Assembly (NCBI GenBank): GCA_012270355.1
Contig: JAAXIL010000110.1
Coordinates: forward strand, 1-7,458
From: Psychrobacter sp.
Lineage (GTDB): Bacteria > Pseudomonadota > Gammaproteobacteria > Pseudomonadales > Moraxellaceae
Reading direction: 5' to 3'
DNA length: 7,458 bases
Shown here one piece after another: positions 1-6,789 of this stretch (positions are counted from its first letter, which is position 1; each line of letters opens with the position of its first letter). The notes below the pieces were generated by a model, which was not told the DNA's origin, ran no database searches, and saw only the letters and a program-made list of their open reading frames with translations. The translations under genes and the position numbers were made by a program.

Positions 1-71
1 AATGATGAGAAAGGCAAAACTGTGACAAACAAAACCGCTGGCATATGCACCAAAAGATAGCCTTTACGTCG

Positions 72-123
72 CTATGGGTCAGTCATGGTGCAAGTTATCT
101 AGGACAGCCCCATAGTTTTTTTT
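72..123 (+). terminator. Imperfect inverted repeat followed by T-run; terminator or insertion-sequence end
   Basis: The arms at 72-84 and 103-115 pair over 11 of 13 positions, including seven consecutive pairs at the outer end (ctatggg with cccatag). The loop is 18 bases, and eight T follow at 116-123. Read on the plus strand this has the layout of an intrinsic terminator for a gene lying off the left edge. The large loop and two mismatches make it weaker than the terminator near 6800. It could instead be the terminal inverted repeat of an insertion-sequence relic. On the minus strand there is no T-run after the stem, so it is not an obvious terminator for pgpA. Confidence 0.35.
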
Positions 124-190
124 ATAAAAAACTTTAATAATCATGGTTTTTACTGAAATTACCTACAAAAAATAAAACTCTATTATGCTG

Positions 191-820
191 TTATAACAAT
201 CCATAACTAACAATAAATTCATTCATATTAAAGAGAGCAATACTAAACCAACATATAATTATAAAAAATGGTATGGCTATTATCCCTGCAATAATATCAT
301 CTATCATGATACCAAAACCACCCGACACCCGTTTATCTAGCCAACTGATAGGGAAAGGTTTCATAATGTCAAAAAATCGAAATATAGTGAATGCTACGAA
401 AAGAAAAAATAGTAAACTACTGAATAGGGATATGAAAAAACTGTCATTCCATGATTGTAATATTTTCTGCGGGAACTCAATATAAACCACAGGCAATAAC
501 GCAATCCACATCCCCACCCATTCATCCCACACTATATGCGGGTCATCATGCACGTTCATCAGCTTTGACGTATGCCCACAAATATATACCCCGAATATAC
601 ACGCCAGCACAGTGATAATCAGAAACGGCACAAATCCAAATGCCATCATCGGCAAAGCGATCACCAGGCCACCTAAAGTTCCCCACGTACCTGGGGCACG
701 TTTTGGCAAGCCACTACCTAGCCCGATGCCCAGCCAATACACCAGCTTATCCCAAGTTGACGCATCGGCAGGACATGGCGGACAGATATTGGCTTTGGAA
801 ATATCGGGTTTTTGGGACAT
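191..820 (-). CDS. pgpA: Phosphatidylglycerophosphatase A
   Basis: PgpA removes the phosphate from phosphatidylglycerophosphate to give phosphatidylglycerol at the inner membrane. The 209-residue product has the family blocks in order: GSGLPKRAPGTWGTL at about 35-49, DDPHIVWDEWVGMW at 92-105 (the acidic metal-binding region) and FRFFDIMKPFPI, D162 and GGFGIMIDDIIAG at 147-179. Hydrophobic segments lie near 50-80, 127-150 and 176-198. E. coli PgpA is about 172 residues. The extra length is a polar N-terminal stretch (1-23), an insertion of about 20 residues near 115-140 rich in Phe, Leu and Ser, and a short C-terminal tail. The 3' third is visibly AT-richer than the rest. It is the last gene of the ribH-nusB-thiL-pgpA operon, 42 bases after thiL. 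No clear Shine-Dalgarno sequence precedes this ATG, so the start is the least certain part. The family call is secure. Confidence 0.93.
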   Translation of the reverse strand: MSQKPDISKANICPPCPADASTWDKLVYWLGIGLGSGLPKRAPGTWGTLGGLVIALPMMAFGFVPFLIITVLACIFGVYICGHTSKLMNVHDDPHIVWDEWVGMWIALLPVVYIEFPQKILQSWNDSFFISLFSSLLFFLFVAFTIFRFFDIMKPFPISWLDKRVSGGFGIMIDDIIAGIIAIPFFIIICWFSIALFNMNEFIVSYGLL

Positions 821-862
821 GGTTTTGGGTTATTAGAGGAAATATATAGTATAGAAGGAAAG

Positions 863-1939
863 TTAAAAATGCTGATACCCTGCCAAATCAGGAAAAGTGT
901 TAAACGGATAGGGGTCATCAGGCGTAACGGGTTTGCCCTCAAAAACCAATTCAATTAAAGGCTTGTCGGTTTTTGCGTTGTTAGTGGTAATGTCAGTTGC
1001 CGTGCCAATCACGTTGCCAATTTTTGTGATGAGCGTATCGTCGGTTTGAGATTGCAAGGCTTGAATGTCTGCACCCTTAGGCAAGGTAAAAATTAGCTCA
1101 TAATCATCACCGCCGTTTAGTTGATAGGGTAACCGCTCGGCAATCGGTATTTGGTTTAACGGCTCACTGGTCGGCAACTTATCTAACTCAATTTGCATTC
1201 GCACGCCACTTTGCTTAGCAATGTGTATCAAATCTTGAATCAGCCCATCGGACACGTCTTGCATGGCAGTGGCTCGGTGCGGGGCGTTTGCTAATGCCTG
1301 CCCAAGTCGAATGCGAGGCGTTGGCTCATGCAAACGGTGAGCTAGCTGTCTGCCAATGTCACGGTCTAAATGTGTTAAGGCATAACCTGCATCGCCTACT
1401 GTGCCTGACACGAAAATGCCCTCATTAACATTTGCCCCATCTCGGTACACCGCTTTGCCACGCTCAATCCAGCCTTGAGCCGTGACCGTGATGACCAGCG
1501 TGTCGCATTGGGTCGTATCGCCACCAATTAACACAACACCAAATTCAGAGCACGCTTCATGGATACCTTTGGCAAATTCATCAAGCCATGTTTCATTCGC
1601 CAATCGCTTGGGCATGGCAAGAGCCAGTAAGACGCTGTGCGGGGTTGCCCCCATCGCCACGATGTCCGATACATTAACCGCCACCGATTTATAACCGATG
1701 GCATAAGCTAACTGATCCACGCTTTCCCAGTCACCAAAAAAATGCCGACCTTGTACCAGCGTATCGGTGCAGGTAACCAGCTCGGTATTGGGTGGCAAAC
1801 GCACCACCGATGCATCATCGCCGATGCCTTTTATAAGGCTTTCGGCAACGCTACTTTTAATAACGTCTTGAGATGCAACGATATTTGCATCATTTTTTAC
1901 AGTAAAAAATTGCTGGATAAGATCAAATTCAGTCATCAT
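863..1939 (-). CDS. thiL: Thiamine-monophosphate kinase
   Basis: ThiL phosphorylates thiamine monophosphate with ATP to give thiamine diphosphate, the last step of cofactor synthesis in the cytoplasm. The 358-residue protein shows the family blocks: GIGDDASV at 38-45, DTLVQGRHF at 59-67, the [16 protein letters not shown] block at 83-98 (the Mg-ATP binding part of the PurM/ThiL fold), IGGDTT at 138-143, [12 protein letters not shown] at 226-237 and [10 protein letters not shown] at 275-284. It ends in GYQHF, a typical ThiL ending. It is about 30 residues longer than E. coli ThiL, partly through Asn/Thr/Lys-rich sequence near 316-326. The start codon lies inside the end of nusB: the run gATGATGACTGA holds two in-frame ATGs and the nusB TGA, giving an 11-base (or 8-base) overlap. 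There is no strong ribosome site, so translational coupling to nusB is likely. Which of the two ATGs is used cannot be told. Confidence 0.96.
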   Translation of the reverse strand: MMTEFDLIQQFFTVKNDANIVASQDVIKSSVAESLIKGIGDDASVVRLPPNTELVTCTDTLVQGRHFFGDWESVDQLAYAIGYKSVAVNVSDIVAMGATPHSVLLALAMPKRLANETWLDEFAKGIHEACSEFGVVLIGGDTTQCDTLVITVTAQGWIERGKAVYRDGANVNEGIFVSGTVGDAGYALTHLDRDIGRQLAHRLHEPTPRIRLGQALANAPHRATAMQDVSDGLIQDLIHIAKQSGVRMQIELDKLPTSEPLNQIPIAERLPYQLNGGDDYELIFTLPKGADIQALQSQTDDTLITKIGNVIGTATDITTNNAKTDKPLIELVFEGKPVTPDDPYPFNTFPDLAGYQHF

Positions 1940-2579
1940 CGACAGTGTCGGGCTTCGACTGATCTTGCTTATCTTCCTGTTTACCCGATTTTTCGCTTGC
2001 CTGTTTATCTGCCTTAATTTCTACGGCTCTCAGCTCGCCTGCCATTCTGTCCATCACCGCATTAATCAGTTTATGAGCATCGGTTGCCCCAAAGTGCGTG
2101 TTGAGCTTCATCGCTTCATCAATCACCACCTTATAAGGAATGTGCAAGCTGTGTTTTAGCTCATACGCCCCAATCAGTAGCACTACCCGTTCCACCATAT
2201 CCAGCCGATTGATGTCTCGATCCAAATGACGGGAAATAATGCCTTCTAACTCATCAATTTGCTTCGGGATGTCCCGCATCAACTCGTGATAATAGCCCAA
2301 ATGCACGGTATGCATAGCATTGGTTGCCCGAGTGCGAGCGGCAATGTCATGTGGGGCATTGGTGGAATGATGGTTTATGAGGTTATCCGTTTGGTCTTGC
2401 TCCCCATCCTGCTGAATAGTGGCAAAACGACGATCGGTCATCAGCCATTCATATAAGCCTTGCAAGGTAAAACGGCGGGCTTTGCGAACGGCGGTGTGTG
2501 TCGTCTTATAACTGGTTTCGCTGATGTCAAAGCTGTCGGTGGCAGTGGCATCAGTTTGGTTGGTATTGGGTGTGGTCAT
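1929..2579 (-). CDS. nusB: Transcription antitermination protein NusB, with long extra segments
   Basis: NusB binds boxA RNA together with S10 (NusE) and supports antitermination at rRNA operons. The core is clear: an Arg-rich first helix [16 protein letters not shown] at 32-47, then from about residue 96 to 184 the blocks [48 protein letters not shown] and [16 protein letters not shown]. The protein has 216 residues against about 140 for E. coli NusB. The surplus is a Thr-rich N-terminal leader of about 30 residues, a polar Gln/Asp/Asn-rich insertion at about 49-90 and a charged tail from 186 rich in Lys, Gln, Glu and Asp that ends in DDD. These parts look disordered. The gene follows ribH by 73 bases and overlaps thiL. 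No good Shine-Dalgarno sequence precedes the ATG, and the start could lie elsewhere in the unconserved leader. Confidence 0.94.
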   Translation of the reverse strand: MTTPNTNQTDATATDSFDISETSYKTTHTAVRKARRFTLQGLYEWLMTDRRFATIQQDGEQDQTDNLINHHSTNAPHDIAARTRATNAMHTVHLGYYHELMRDIPKQIDELEGIISRHLDRDINRLDMVERVVLLIGAYELKHSLHIPYKVVIDEAMKLNTHFGATDAHKLINAVMDRMAGELRAVEIKADKQASEKSGKQEDKQDQSKPDTVDDD

Positions 2580-2652
2580 GAGCTATTGGTTTTAACGTAA
2601 GCAAAAATTTCAAAGAAGCGTATAACGGCTAGATAAGTGATAAGTTACTTCA

Positions 2653-3174
2653 TCAATCGTCGTCTTCTAAATCATCTTCTTCGATTTGTCTCAGCACCGC
2701 AATCATCTCAAGGGCAACCATTGCCGCTTCGCTGCCTTTATTGCCTGCTTTGGTGCCTGAGCGTTCGATGGCTTGCTCGATGCTTTCGGTGGTAATAATG
2801 CCGTTAATGACGGGAATGTCATAATCCAGGGCCACACTGCCTAAGCCATTGGCTGAGCCTCCCGCCACATAATCAAAATGCGGTGTGCTACCTCGAATCA
2901 CCGCCCCTAACGCAATAATCGCATCAAACTTATCTGAGCCTGCCGCCCGTTGTGCGGCTAGTGGCAATTCAAATGCTCCAGGCACGCGAATAACGGTAAT
3001 GTTTTCACCCATTACACCATGTCGAAGTAGGGTATCAATCGCCCCGTTTACCAATGACTCAACGACAAACTCGTTAAACCGCCCAACGACAATCGCAATG
3101 CGGGCGTCGCTATTTTCATAAAGGTTGCCTTCTAAATGGGTAATATTGGCTTTGTGTTGTTGTAGGGTTTGCAT
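2653..3174 (-). CDS. ribH: 6,7-dimethyl-8-ribityllumazine synthase
   Basis: RibH condenses 5-amino-6-ribitylamino-uracil with 3,4-dihydroxy-2-butanone 4-phosphate, the penultimate step of riboflavin synthesis. It forms a cytoplasmic oligomer. The 173-residue product contains the substrate-binding VGRFNEFV at 30-37, VPGAFELP at 64-71, the catalytic loop [15 protein letters not shown] at 90-104 with the general-base candidate His99, and NGIITTES followed by [19 protein letters not shown] at 124-151, which binds phosphate. The tail is acidic (EEDDLEDDD). It heads the nusB-thiL-pgpA operon, a pairing common in proteobacteria. The ATG is preceded by AAGAGAAC, a weak ribosome site. There is no FMN-riboswitch-like structure in the 90 bases upstream, so I see no sign of flavin control here. 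Confidence 0.97.
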   Translation of the reverse strand: MQTLQQHKANITHLEGNLYENSDARIAIVVGRFNEFVVESLVNGAIDTLLRHGVMGENITVIRVPGAFELPLAAQRAAGSDKFDAIIALGAVIRGSTPHFDYVAGGSANGLGSVALDYDIPVINGIITTESIEQAIERSGTKAGNKGSEAAMVALEMIAVLRQIEEDDLEDDD

Positions 3175-3264
3175 AAATGTTCTCTTTTTTATAAATAATG
3201 AAAATTAGGACAGCAAACGCTATCTTAACATTTTGCGAAGGTGTCTAATCTAAAATCATCGAAA

Positions 3265-3609
3265 TTATCTATCTTTACGAATTTCTCGTTGCCAAGCTAC
3301 AGGGCCTTTGATGTCAGAATAAGGGTTGCTCTCAACCAGTTCATCAAGCAATTCATGCAGTCTTTGCTTTTTTTGAGCGTCGGTCATAGAAGAAGGATCA
3401 ATTTTATCAGTCCTTGCAGATAATTCAGGATGAGCAGGAACGCTATTATCAAAATTATCAAAGCGAACTGGCAAAGTCTTTGTTTCTGCGGTTTGCTTTA
3501 AAAATAGCTTAATCGCTGCCGCAGGGGTTAGCCCCATGCTTTTAATCACAGCAAACGATTCGTTCTTTAAGTCTTCGTCTATCCGTAGGTTATAAGTCAC
3601 AGAAGCCAT
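3265..3609 (-). CDS. RelB/DinJ-family antitoxin, apparently without a toxin partner
   Basis: The 114-residue protein starts with the ribbon-helix-helix pattern of RelB/DinJ antitoxins: a beta strand VTYNLRID at 4-11, then LKNESFAVIKSMGLTPAAAIKLFLKQ at about 14-39, then LPVRF at 46-50. Such proteins bind operator DNA as dimers and neutralise a toxin through the C-terminal part. Residues 80-114 are charged and end in GPVAWQREIRKDR, a tail I recall from longer members of this family. A good ribosome site (GAGG, nine bases before the ATG) and a promoter-like sequence upstream suggest it is expressed. A toxin gene would be expected directly downstream on the same strand, but ribH begins 90 bases later and no open frame lies between. 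It may be a solitary antitoxin, an anti-addiction remnant or a plain regulator. The family call is good; the biological role is open. Confidence 0.85.
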   Translation of the reverse strand: MASVTYNLRIDEDLKNESFAVIKSMGLTPAAAIKLFLKQTAETKTLPVRFDNFDNSVPAHPELSARTDKIDPSSMTDAQKKQRLHELLDELVESNPYSDIKGPVAWQREIRKDR

Positions 3610-3655
3610 ATTTAGTTACCTCGCAAGTTATTCAACCATTCCAACAATTTAAGCC

Positions 3656-3684
3656 ATTATAGCGTAACTACAGTGTGGGTACAC
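3656..3684 (-). promoter_or_regulatory. Probable promoter of the antitoxin gene
   Basis: On the minus strand there is a perfect -10 box TATAAT (plus-strand 3656-3661), with GTGTAC 17 bases upstream (3679-3684), a poor -35 match. The -35 region lies inside a small inverted repeat, gtgt-gggt-acac, at 3673-3684. An autoregulating ribbon-helix-helix antitoxin would be expected to bind such a site. The transcript would start about 40 bases before the antitoxin ATG, leaving room for its GAGG ribosome site. Confidence 0.5.
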
Positions 3685-3689
3685 ATTCA

Positions 3690-3707
3690 ATTGTAATAAG
3701 TTACAAT
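3690..3707. promoter_or_regulatory. Perfect 7-bp palindrome upstream of the antitoxin promoter
   Basis: ATTGTAA and TTACAAT flank a 4-base centre (TAAG). The right arm contains the hisF stop codon. The site sits a few bases upstream of the likely antitoxin -35 box. It could be an operator for the antitoxin. It lacks a following T-run on either strand, so an intrinsic terminator for hisF is unlikely. Confidence 0.35.
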
Positions 3708-4471
3708 CGCATCTCAATACCTTGATTTGCCATATAGCGTTTTGCTTCATCAACCGTATATTCGCCAAAATGAAAAATGCTGGCAGCTAAGACGGCATCG
3801 GCTCCGCCTTGCAACACACCTTGGGCTAAATGCTCCAAGTTGCCCACTCCGCCCGAAGCAACTACAGGTATGTTGACGCTACTCGTAATGGCTTGCATCA
3901 ATGCCAAATCATAGCCTTGCTTTGTGCCGTCACCGTCCATGCTGGTAACCAACAGCTCACCCGCTCCTAAATCCGCCATCTTGCTTGCCCACGCCACCGC
4001 ATCAATGCCTGTCGGTTTGCGTCCACCATGCGTAAAAATTTCCCAACGTGGCTTGCCATCAACGTCTGCCACTTGTTTGGCGTCAATCGCCGCCACAATG
4101 CACTGTGCTCCAAATTTTTGCGACGCTGCTCCGACAAATTCGGGAGTAAAAACCGCCGCTGAGTTGATGGCCACTTTATCGGCTCCAGCGTTCAGTTAAT
4201 TGCGAATGTCTGCAATTTTACGCACGCCACCGCCCACCGTCAGGGGCACAAAAACGGTTTCTGCCATGCGTTCGACAGTGTGATACGTGGTGTCTCGCCC
4301 GTGATGCGTGGCGGTGATGTCCAAAAAGGTGATTTCATCCGCTCCCTGCTCGTTGTAACGCATGGCAACTTCAACGGGGTCGCCTGCGTCTTTGATGTCT
4401 ACAAACTGAACGCCTTTGACCACACGTCCATTATCCACGTCAAGGCAGGGGATGATGCGTTTTGCTAGCAT
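3701..4471 (-). pseudogene. hisF: hisF, imidazole glycerol phosphate synthase cyclase subunit, interrupted by a TAA at codon 92
   Basis: HisF with HisH converts PRFAR and glutamine-derived ammonia to imidazole glycerol phosphate and AICAR in histidine synthesis. The frame reads as a complete 256-position HisF, normal family length, but codon 92 (plus strand 4196-4198) is TAA. The context is [17 protein letters not shown], where family members have a Leu, so one T-to-A change of TTA would explain it. Everything else looks functional: Asp11 in [17 protein letters not shown] at 79-85, Asp130 in IVAAIDAKQ, the GDGTKQGYD phosphate loop, [11 protein letters not shown] and AVLAASIFH. There is no frameshift. 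The upstream ATG has GGAA about 11 bases before it. A GGAG eight bases before an in-frame GTG at 4174 could allow re-initiation at residue 100, the start of strand beta-4, but most of helix alpha-3 would be lost. It may be a recent nonsense mutation or a sequencing error. Confidence 0.9.
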
Positions 4472-4517
4472 AAGAATTAACTTTCCATAAATGGTTTTTG
4501 ATATTAAAGATGCGTCT

Positions 4518-4523
4518 ATTCTA
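4518..4523 (-). promoter_or_regulatory. Possible -10 box for hisF
   Basis: TAGAAT on the minus strand matches the -10 consensus at five of six positions and lies about 46 bases upstream of the hisF ATG. I found no good -35 element at 16-18 bases from it, so the promoter call is tentative. It would lie within the divergent hisF/thrB spacer, partly back to back with the thrB promoter. Confidence 0.25.
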
Positions 4524-4530
4524 GCAAAGT

Positions 4531-4559
4531 TTGCTTTAGAGGCAGTGGCAAATTATGAT
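4531..4559 (+). promoter_or_regulatory. Sigma70-type promoter of the thrB operon
   Basis: TTGCTT (4531-4536) and TATGAT (4554-4559) are separated by exactly 17 bases. The -10 matches consensus at five of six positions and the -35 has TTG plus a weaker half. Transcription would start near 4566, about 25 bases before the thrB ATG. The leader is too short to hold a Thr/Ile attenuator like that of the E. coli thr operon. Confidence 0.6.
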
Positions 4560-4591
4560 AAGCGTTTCGTCGTCTTTTTAGAAACTCACTT

Positions 4592-5590
4592 ATGTCCGTC
4601 TATACTGCTCTTACTGAAGCCCAATTTGGGCAATTTTGCCAAGCCTTTGGCGTCAATTTTGCTCGTGCCACGCCCATCACCCAGGGCATTAAAAACTCAA
4701 ACTGGTTTATTCATACCACTGATGATGGCGAAAACCCGTCGTATGTGTTTACCTTATTTGAGGAACGTCCGCCCGAGGACATTGCCAAAATGGCAACCAT
4801 TTTAAGCCAGCTTGATGACAAATTGCCGGTTGCTGTCCCGCTTAGCGTCACGGACAAACCCAATGAGCAATTGCTTGATTTTGAGGGTAAAGCCATCACC
4901 TTAGTGCCGTGTTTAAAGGGCGAGCATCCCAAGCAAATCGATAACGCCATGTGTGAGCAAATGGGCGAGGCGTTGGCGACGCTACATTTAACCTTACAAG
5001 CTTTGACCCCAGCCGAAAAGTATGGCGTGCCTTTATATCCTTGGCATGAGGTGCGGGACCGTGAAACCCAGTTTATGCCTGCCGATGAAGCCAAACTGAT
5101 GACCGATATTTGGCAAACATACGATGATTTGCCACTGAACGACTTACCTAAAGGCTTGTGCCATTTGGATATGTTTGCTGATAACACACTATGGGATTTG
5201 GCGACATCGCCCGCCAAATTGACAGGCTTGTTGGACTTCACCGAAGTCAGCCTAGAGCATTATGTCATGGACATGGCAATCACCATCAATGATTTTTGTA
5301 CGACTTGGGGTGATGCCGAACACGGCGAATCGGTTGATTTCGACCGTCAAAAAATGCAAGCCTTTATGCAGGGTTATGAAACCGTGCGTCCGCTTGAGCC
5401 CAGCGAAAAACAGGCACTGCCCGTGATGCTGGCAATGGCAGGTGTGACGTTTTGGCTACTTAGGCTCAACGTCATCTATTATAACCGTGAGCAAGGACGC
5501 ACGGGCGATAATATCATGGTAAAAAATCCTGATTTGATGAAGCGGTTATCGGCGTATCACTATTCTAATATATCAGAGCCTACCTCATGA
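4592..5590 (+). CDS. thrB: Homoserine kinase, APH-fold type
   Basis: Phosphorylates L-homoserine to O-phosphohomoserine, the step before threonine synthase, in the cytoplasm. The 332-residue protein belongs to the aminoglycoside-phosphotransferase-fold ThrB family, not the GHMP-fold E. coli ThrB. Visible marks are MSVYTALTEAQF at the N terminus, the nucleotide-loop-like TPITQGIKNSNWF at 27-39, FTLFEERP at 53-60, the catalytic loop HLDMFADN at 191-198 (Asp193 base, Asn198 metal), the DFG-equivalent LLDFTE at 213-218 and MDMAITINDFC at 226-236. In many relatives the catalytic loop reads HADLFPDN, so this one is slightly divergent. The ATG is preceded only by a weak purine stretch. It is the first gene after the 4531-4559 promoter and overlaps the DUF2007 gene by ATGA. 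A related choline/amine kinase-like substrate cannot be excluded by eye, but the MSVYT start favours ThrB. Confidence 0.9.
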   Translation: MSVYTALTEAQFGQFCQAFGVNFARATPITQGIKNSNWFIHTTDDGENPSYVFTLFEERPPEDIAKMATILSQLDDKLPVAVPLSVTDKPNEQLLDFEGKAITLVPCLKGEHPKQIDNAMCEQMGEALATLHLTLQALTPAEKYGVPLYPWHEVRDRETQFMPADEAKLMTDIWQTYDDLPLNDLPKGLCHLDMFADNTLWDLATSPAKLTGLLDFTEVSLEHYVMDMAITINDFCTTWGDAEHGESVDFDRQKMQAFMQGYETVRPLEPSEKQALPVMLAMAGVTFWLLRLNVIYYNREQGRTGDNIMVKNPDLMKRLSAYHYSNISEPTS

Positions 5591-5829
5591 CCAATCAAAT
5601 TGACGACTGGCACAAACTTGGCAGTTATGACACCAACTTGCAAGGCGAGTTGCATGCCAACTTACTGCGAAATAACGGCATCACGGTGTCAGTGCAAACC
5701 TTGAGTGGTATACCTGGGATGAACTCAGGAGCGGTTCTATGGGTACAAACCGACGACCTAGCTCAAGCAAAACGGATTTTGGCGAGCATTGATACCACGA
5801 TGGCGAGCCATGATGAAGGATTGAATTAA
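5587..5829 (+). CDS. DUF2007 small protein (putative signal-transducing family)
   Basis: The 80-residue protein has the layout of DUF2007: DDWHKLGSYDTNLQGELHANLLRNNGI, in which a Trp and a helix precede an LLR.NGI segment, then VSVQTL, then the strand AVLWVQTDDLAQAKRIL. This resembles a small ferredoxin-like or PII-like alpha/beta fold. The family has a 'signal transducing' label in databases but no established biochemical activity that I know of. It has no signal peptide or membrane segment and is likely cytoplasmic. Its ATG overlaps the thrB TGA by four bases and its TAA directly abuts the next ATG, so it is translationally coupled to both neighbours. A role linked to amino-acid metabolism is only guesswork from position. 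Confidence 0.8.
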   Translation: MTNQIDDWHKLGSYDTNLQGELHANLLRNNGITVSVQTLSGIPGMNSGAVLWVQTDDLAQAKRILASIDTTMASHDEGLN

Positions 5830-6759
5830 ATGTGCCAACTGCTCGGCATGAGTGCCAAACAACCCACTGACATTGGCTTTAGCTTTGCAGGTTTTAAAGA
5901 GCGGGGCGGAAATACTGACCACCACAGCGATGGCTTTGGCGTGGCGTTTTTTGAGATTGGCGAGGCTTGTCAAGATGATAAACTCATGCCCGACAAACAG
6001 ACGGAGCGTGATGAGCGTATTGGCTTACGGCTTTTTCACGATGATCGCCCCAGCTTTGAATCGCCTGTTGCTGAACTCATCAAAAATCACCCCATTAAAG
6101 CGGTGAACGTCATCGCCCACATTCGTAAAGCTACTGAAGGACGCACCTGCCTCGCCAATACGCACCCGTTTGTGCGGGAAGTGTGGGGCGAAGAATGGGT
6201 ATTTGCCCACAACGGACAAATGAGCGAGGCGTTTACCCAGCGATGCAAGCGTTTAATGAGTAATGGCAATGCCGAATATTGCCAGCCCGTAGGCAACACG
6301 GATTCAGAAATCGCCTTTTGTTATTTGATTAACCGCCTGAAATCAACCTTTAAGACCCGCCCAAGCGAGCCAGAATTATTCAAATTTTTAACCACGCAAT
6401 GCCGTTATTTATCCGCCAATGGTTTGTTTAATTGCTTGCTGTCGAATGGCGATTGGCATTTGGCGTATGCCAGCACCTTACTGTTTTACCTCACTCGCAC
6501 ACCCCCGTTTGGCAATGCCGAGCTGTCCGATAATGACATGTCGATTAATTTTGGTGAAGTGACCAATGATAACGACAAAGTGAGCATCATCGTCACCATC
6601 CCCCTCACCAAAAACGAAGATTGGACACAACTGGCGGTAGATGAATGCGTGATTTTTCGGGCAGGCGAGGTGATTTTTAAGGATACACCAACTCGCCCAA
6701 AATATTTAAGTATTGATGAGGGTATAGCTATTGCTAGGAAAGTGGGGGCGAGTGTTTAA
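5830..6759 (+). CDS. yafJ: Class II glutamine amidotransferase, YafJ type
   Basis: A stand-alone N-terminal-nucleophile glutaminase domain like E. coli YafJ. Cys2 (MCQLLGMSA) would be the nucleophile once Met1 is removed. Further motifs are TDIGFSFAGFKERGG at 13-27, HHSDGFGVAFFE at 31-42, AHIRKAT at 96-102 (Arg for glutamine binding), NTHPF at 110-114, FAHNGQ at 125-130 (Asn-Gly oxyanion hole) and GNTDSE at 155-160 (Asp binds the substrate amine). There is no synthase domain, so an ammonia acceptor is unknown. It has 309 residues against about 255 in E. coli. About 25 of the extra residues form a charged insertion at 43-68 and more lie near 131-150 and at the C terminus. AAGGA lies nine bases before the ATG, which directly follows the DUF2007 stop. 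It is the last gene of the thrB operon and ends before the 6790 terminator. Confidence 0.92.
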   Translation: MCQLLGMSAKQPTDIGFSFAGFKERGGNTDHHSDGFGVAFFEIGEACQDDKLMPDKQTERDERIGLRLFHDDRPSFESPVAELIKNHPIKAVNVIAHIRKATEGRTCLANTHPFVREVWGEEWVFAHNGQMSEAFTQRCKRLMSNGNAEYCQPVGNTDSEIAFCYLINRLKSTFKTRPSEPELFKFLTTQCRYLSANGLFNCLLSNGDWHLAYASTLLFYLTRTPPFGNAELSDNDMSINFGEVTNDNDKVSIIVTIPLTKNEDWTQLAVDECVIFRAGEVIFKDTPTRPKYLSIDEGIAIARKVGASV

Positions 6760-6789
6760 GGATTTTTATAACTTAAATGACCCACAACA

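Noticed and set aside
1..60. C-terminal end of a plus-strand gene (19 codons ending at a TAG)
   Set aside because: Too short to recognise, with nothing conserved; it could be chance read-through from the window edge.
2885..3121. Plus-strand open frame inside ribH
   Set aside because: Antisense to a strongly conserved enzyme gene; no recognisable domain or start signal.
3178..3213. TTGCTG-17-TATAAA as a ribH promoter on the minus strand
   Set aside because: The start of transcription would fall only about six bases before the ribH ATG and leave out the ribosome site. The -35 match is also poor.
3175..3264. FMN riboswitch upstream of ribH
   Set aside because: Only 90 bases lie between the antitoxin gene and ribH, AT-rich and without the conserved helices of an RFN element.
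4711..5241. A 176-codon open frame on the minus strand inside thrB
   Set aside because: It lies wholly within thrB, has no family motifs and no ribosome site, and its composition (Ser/Lys rich) is that of an antisense shadow.
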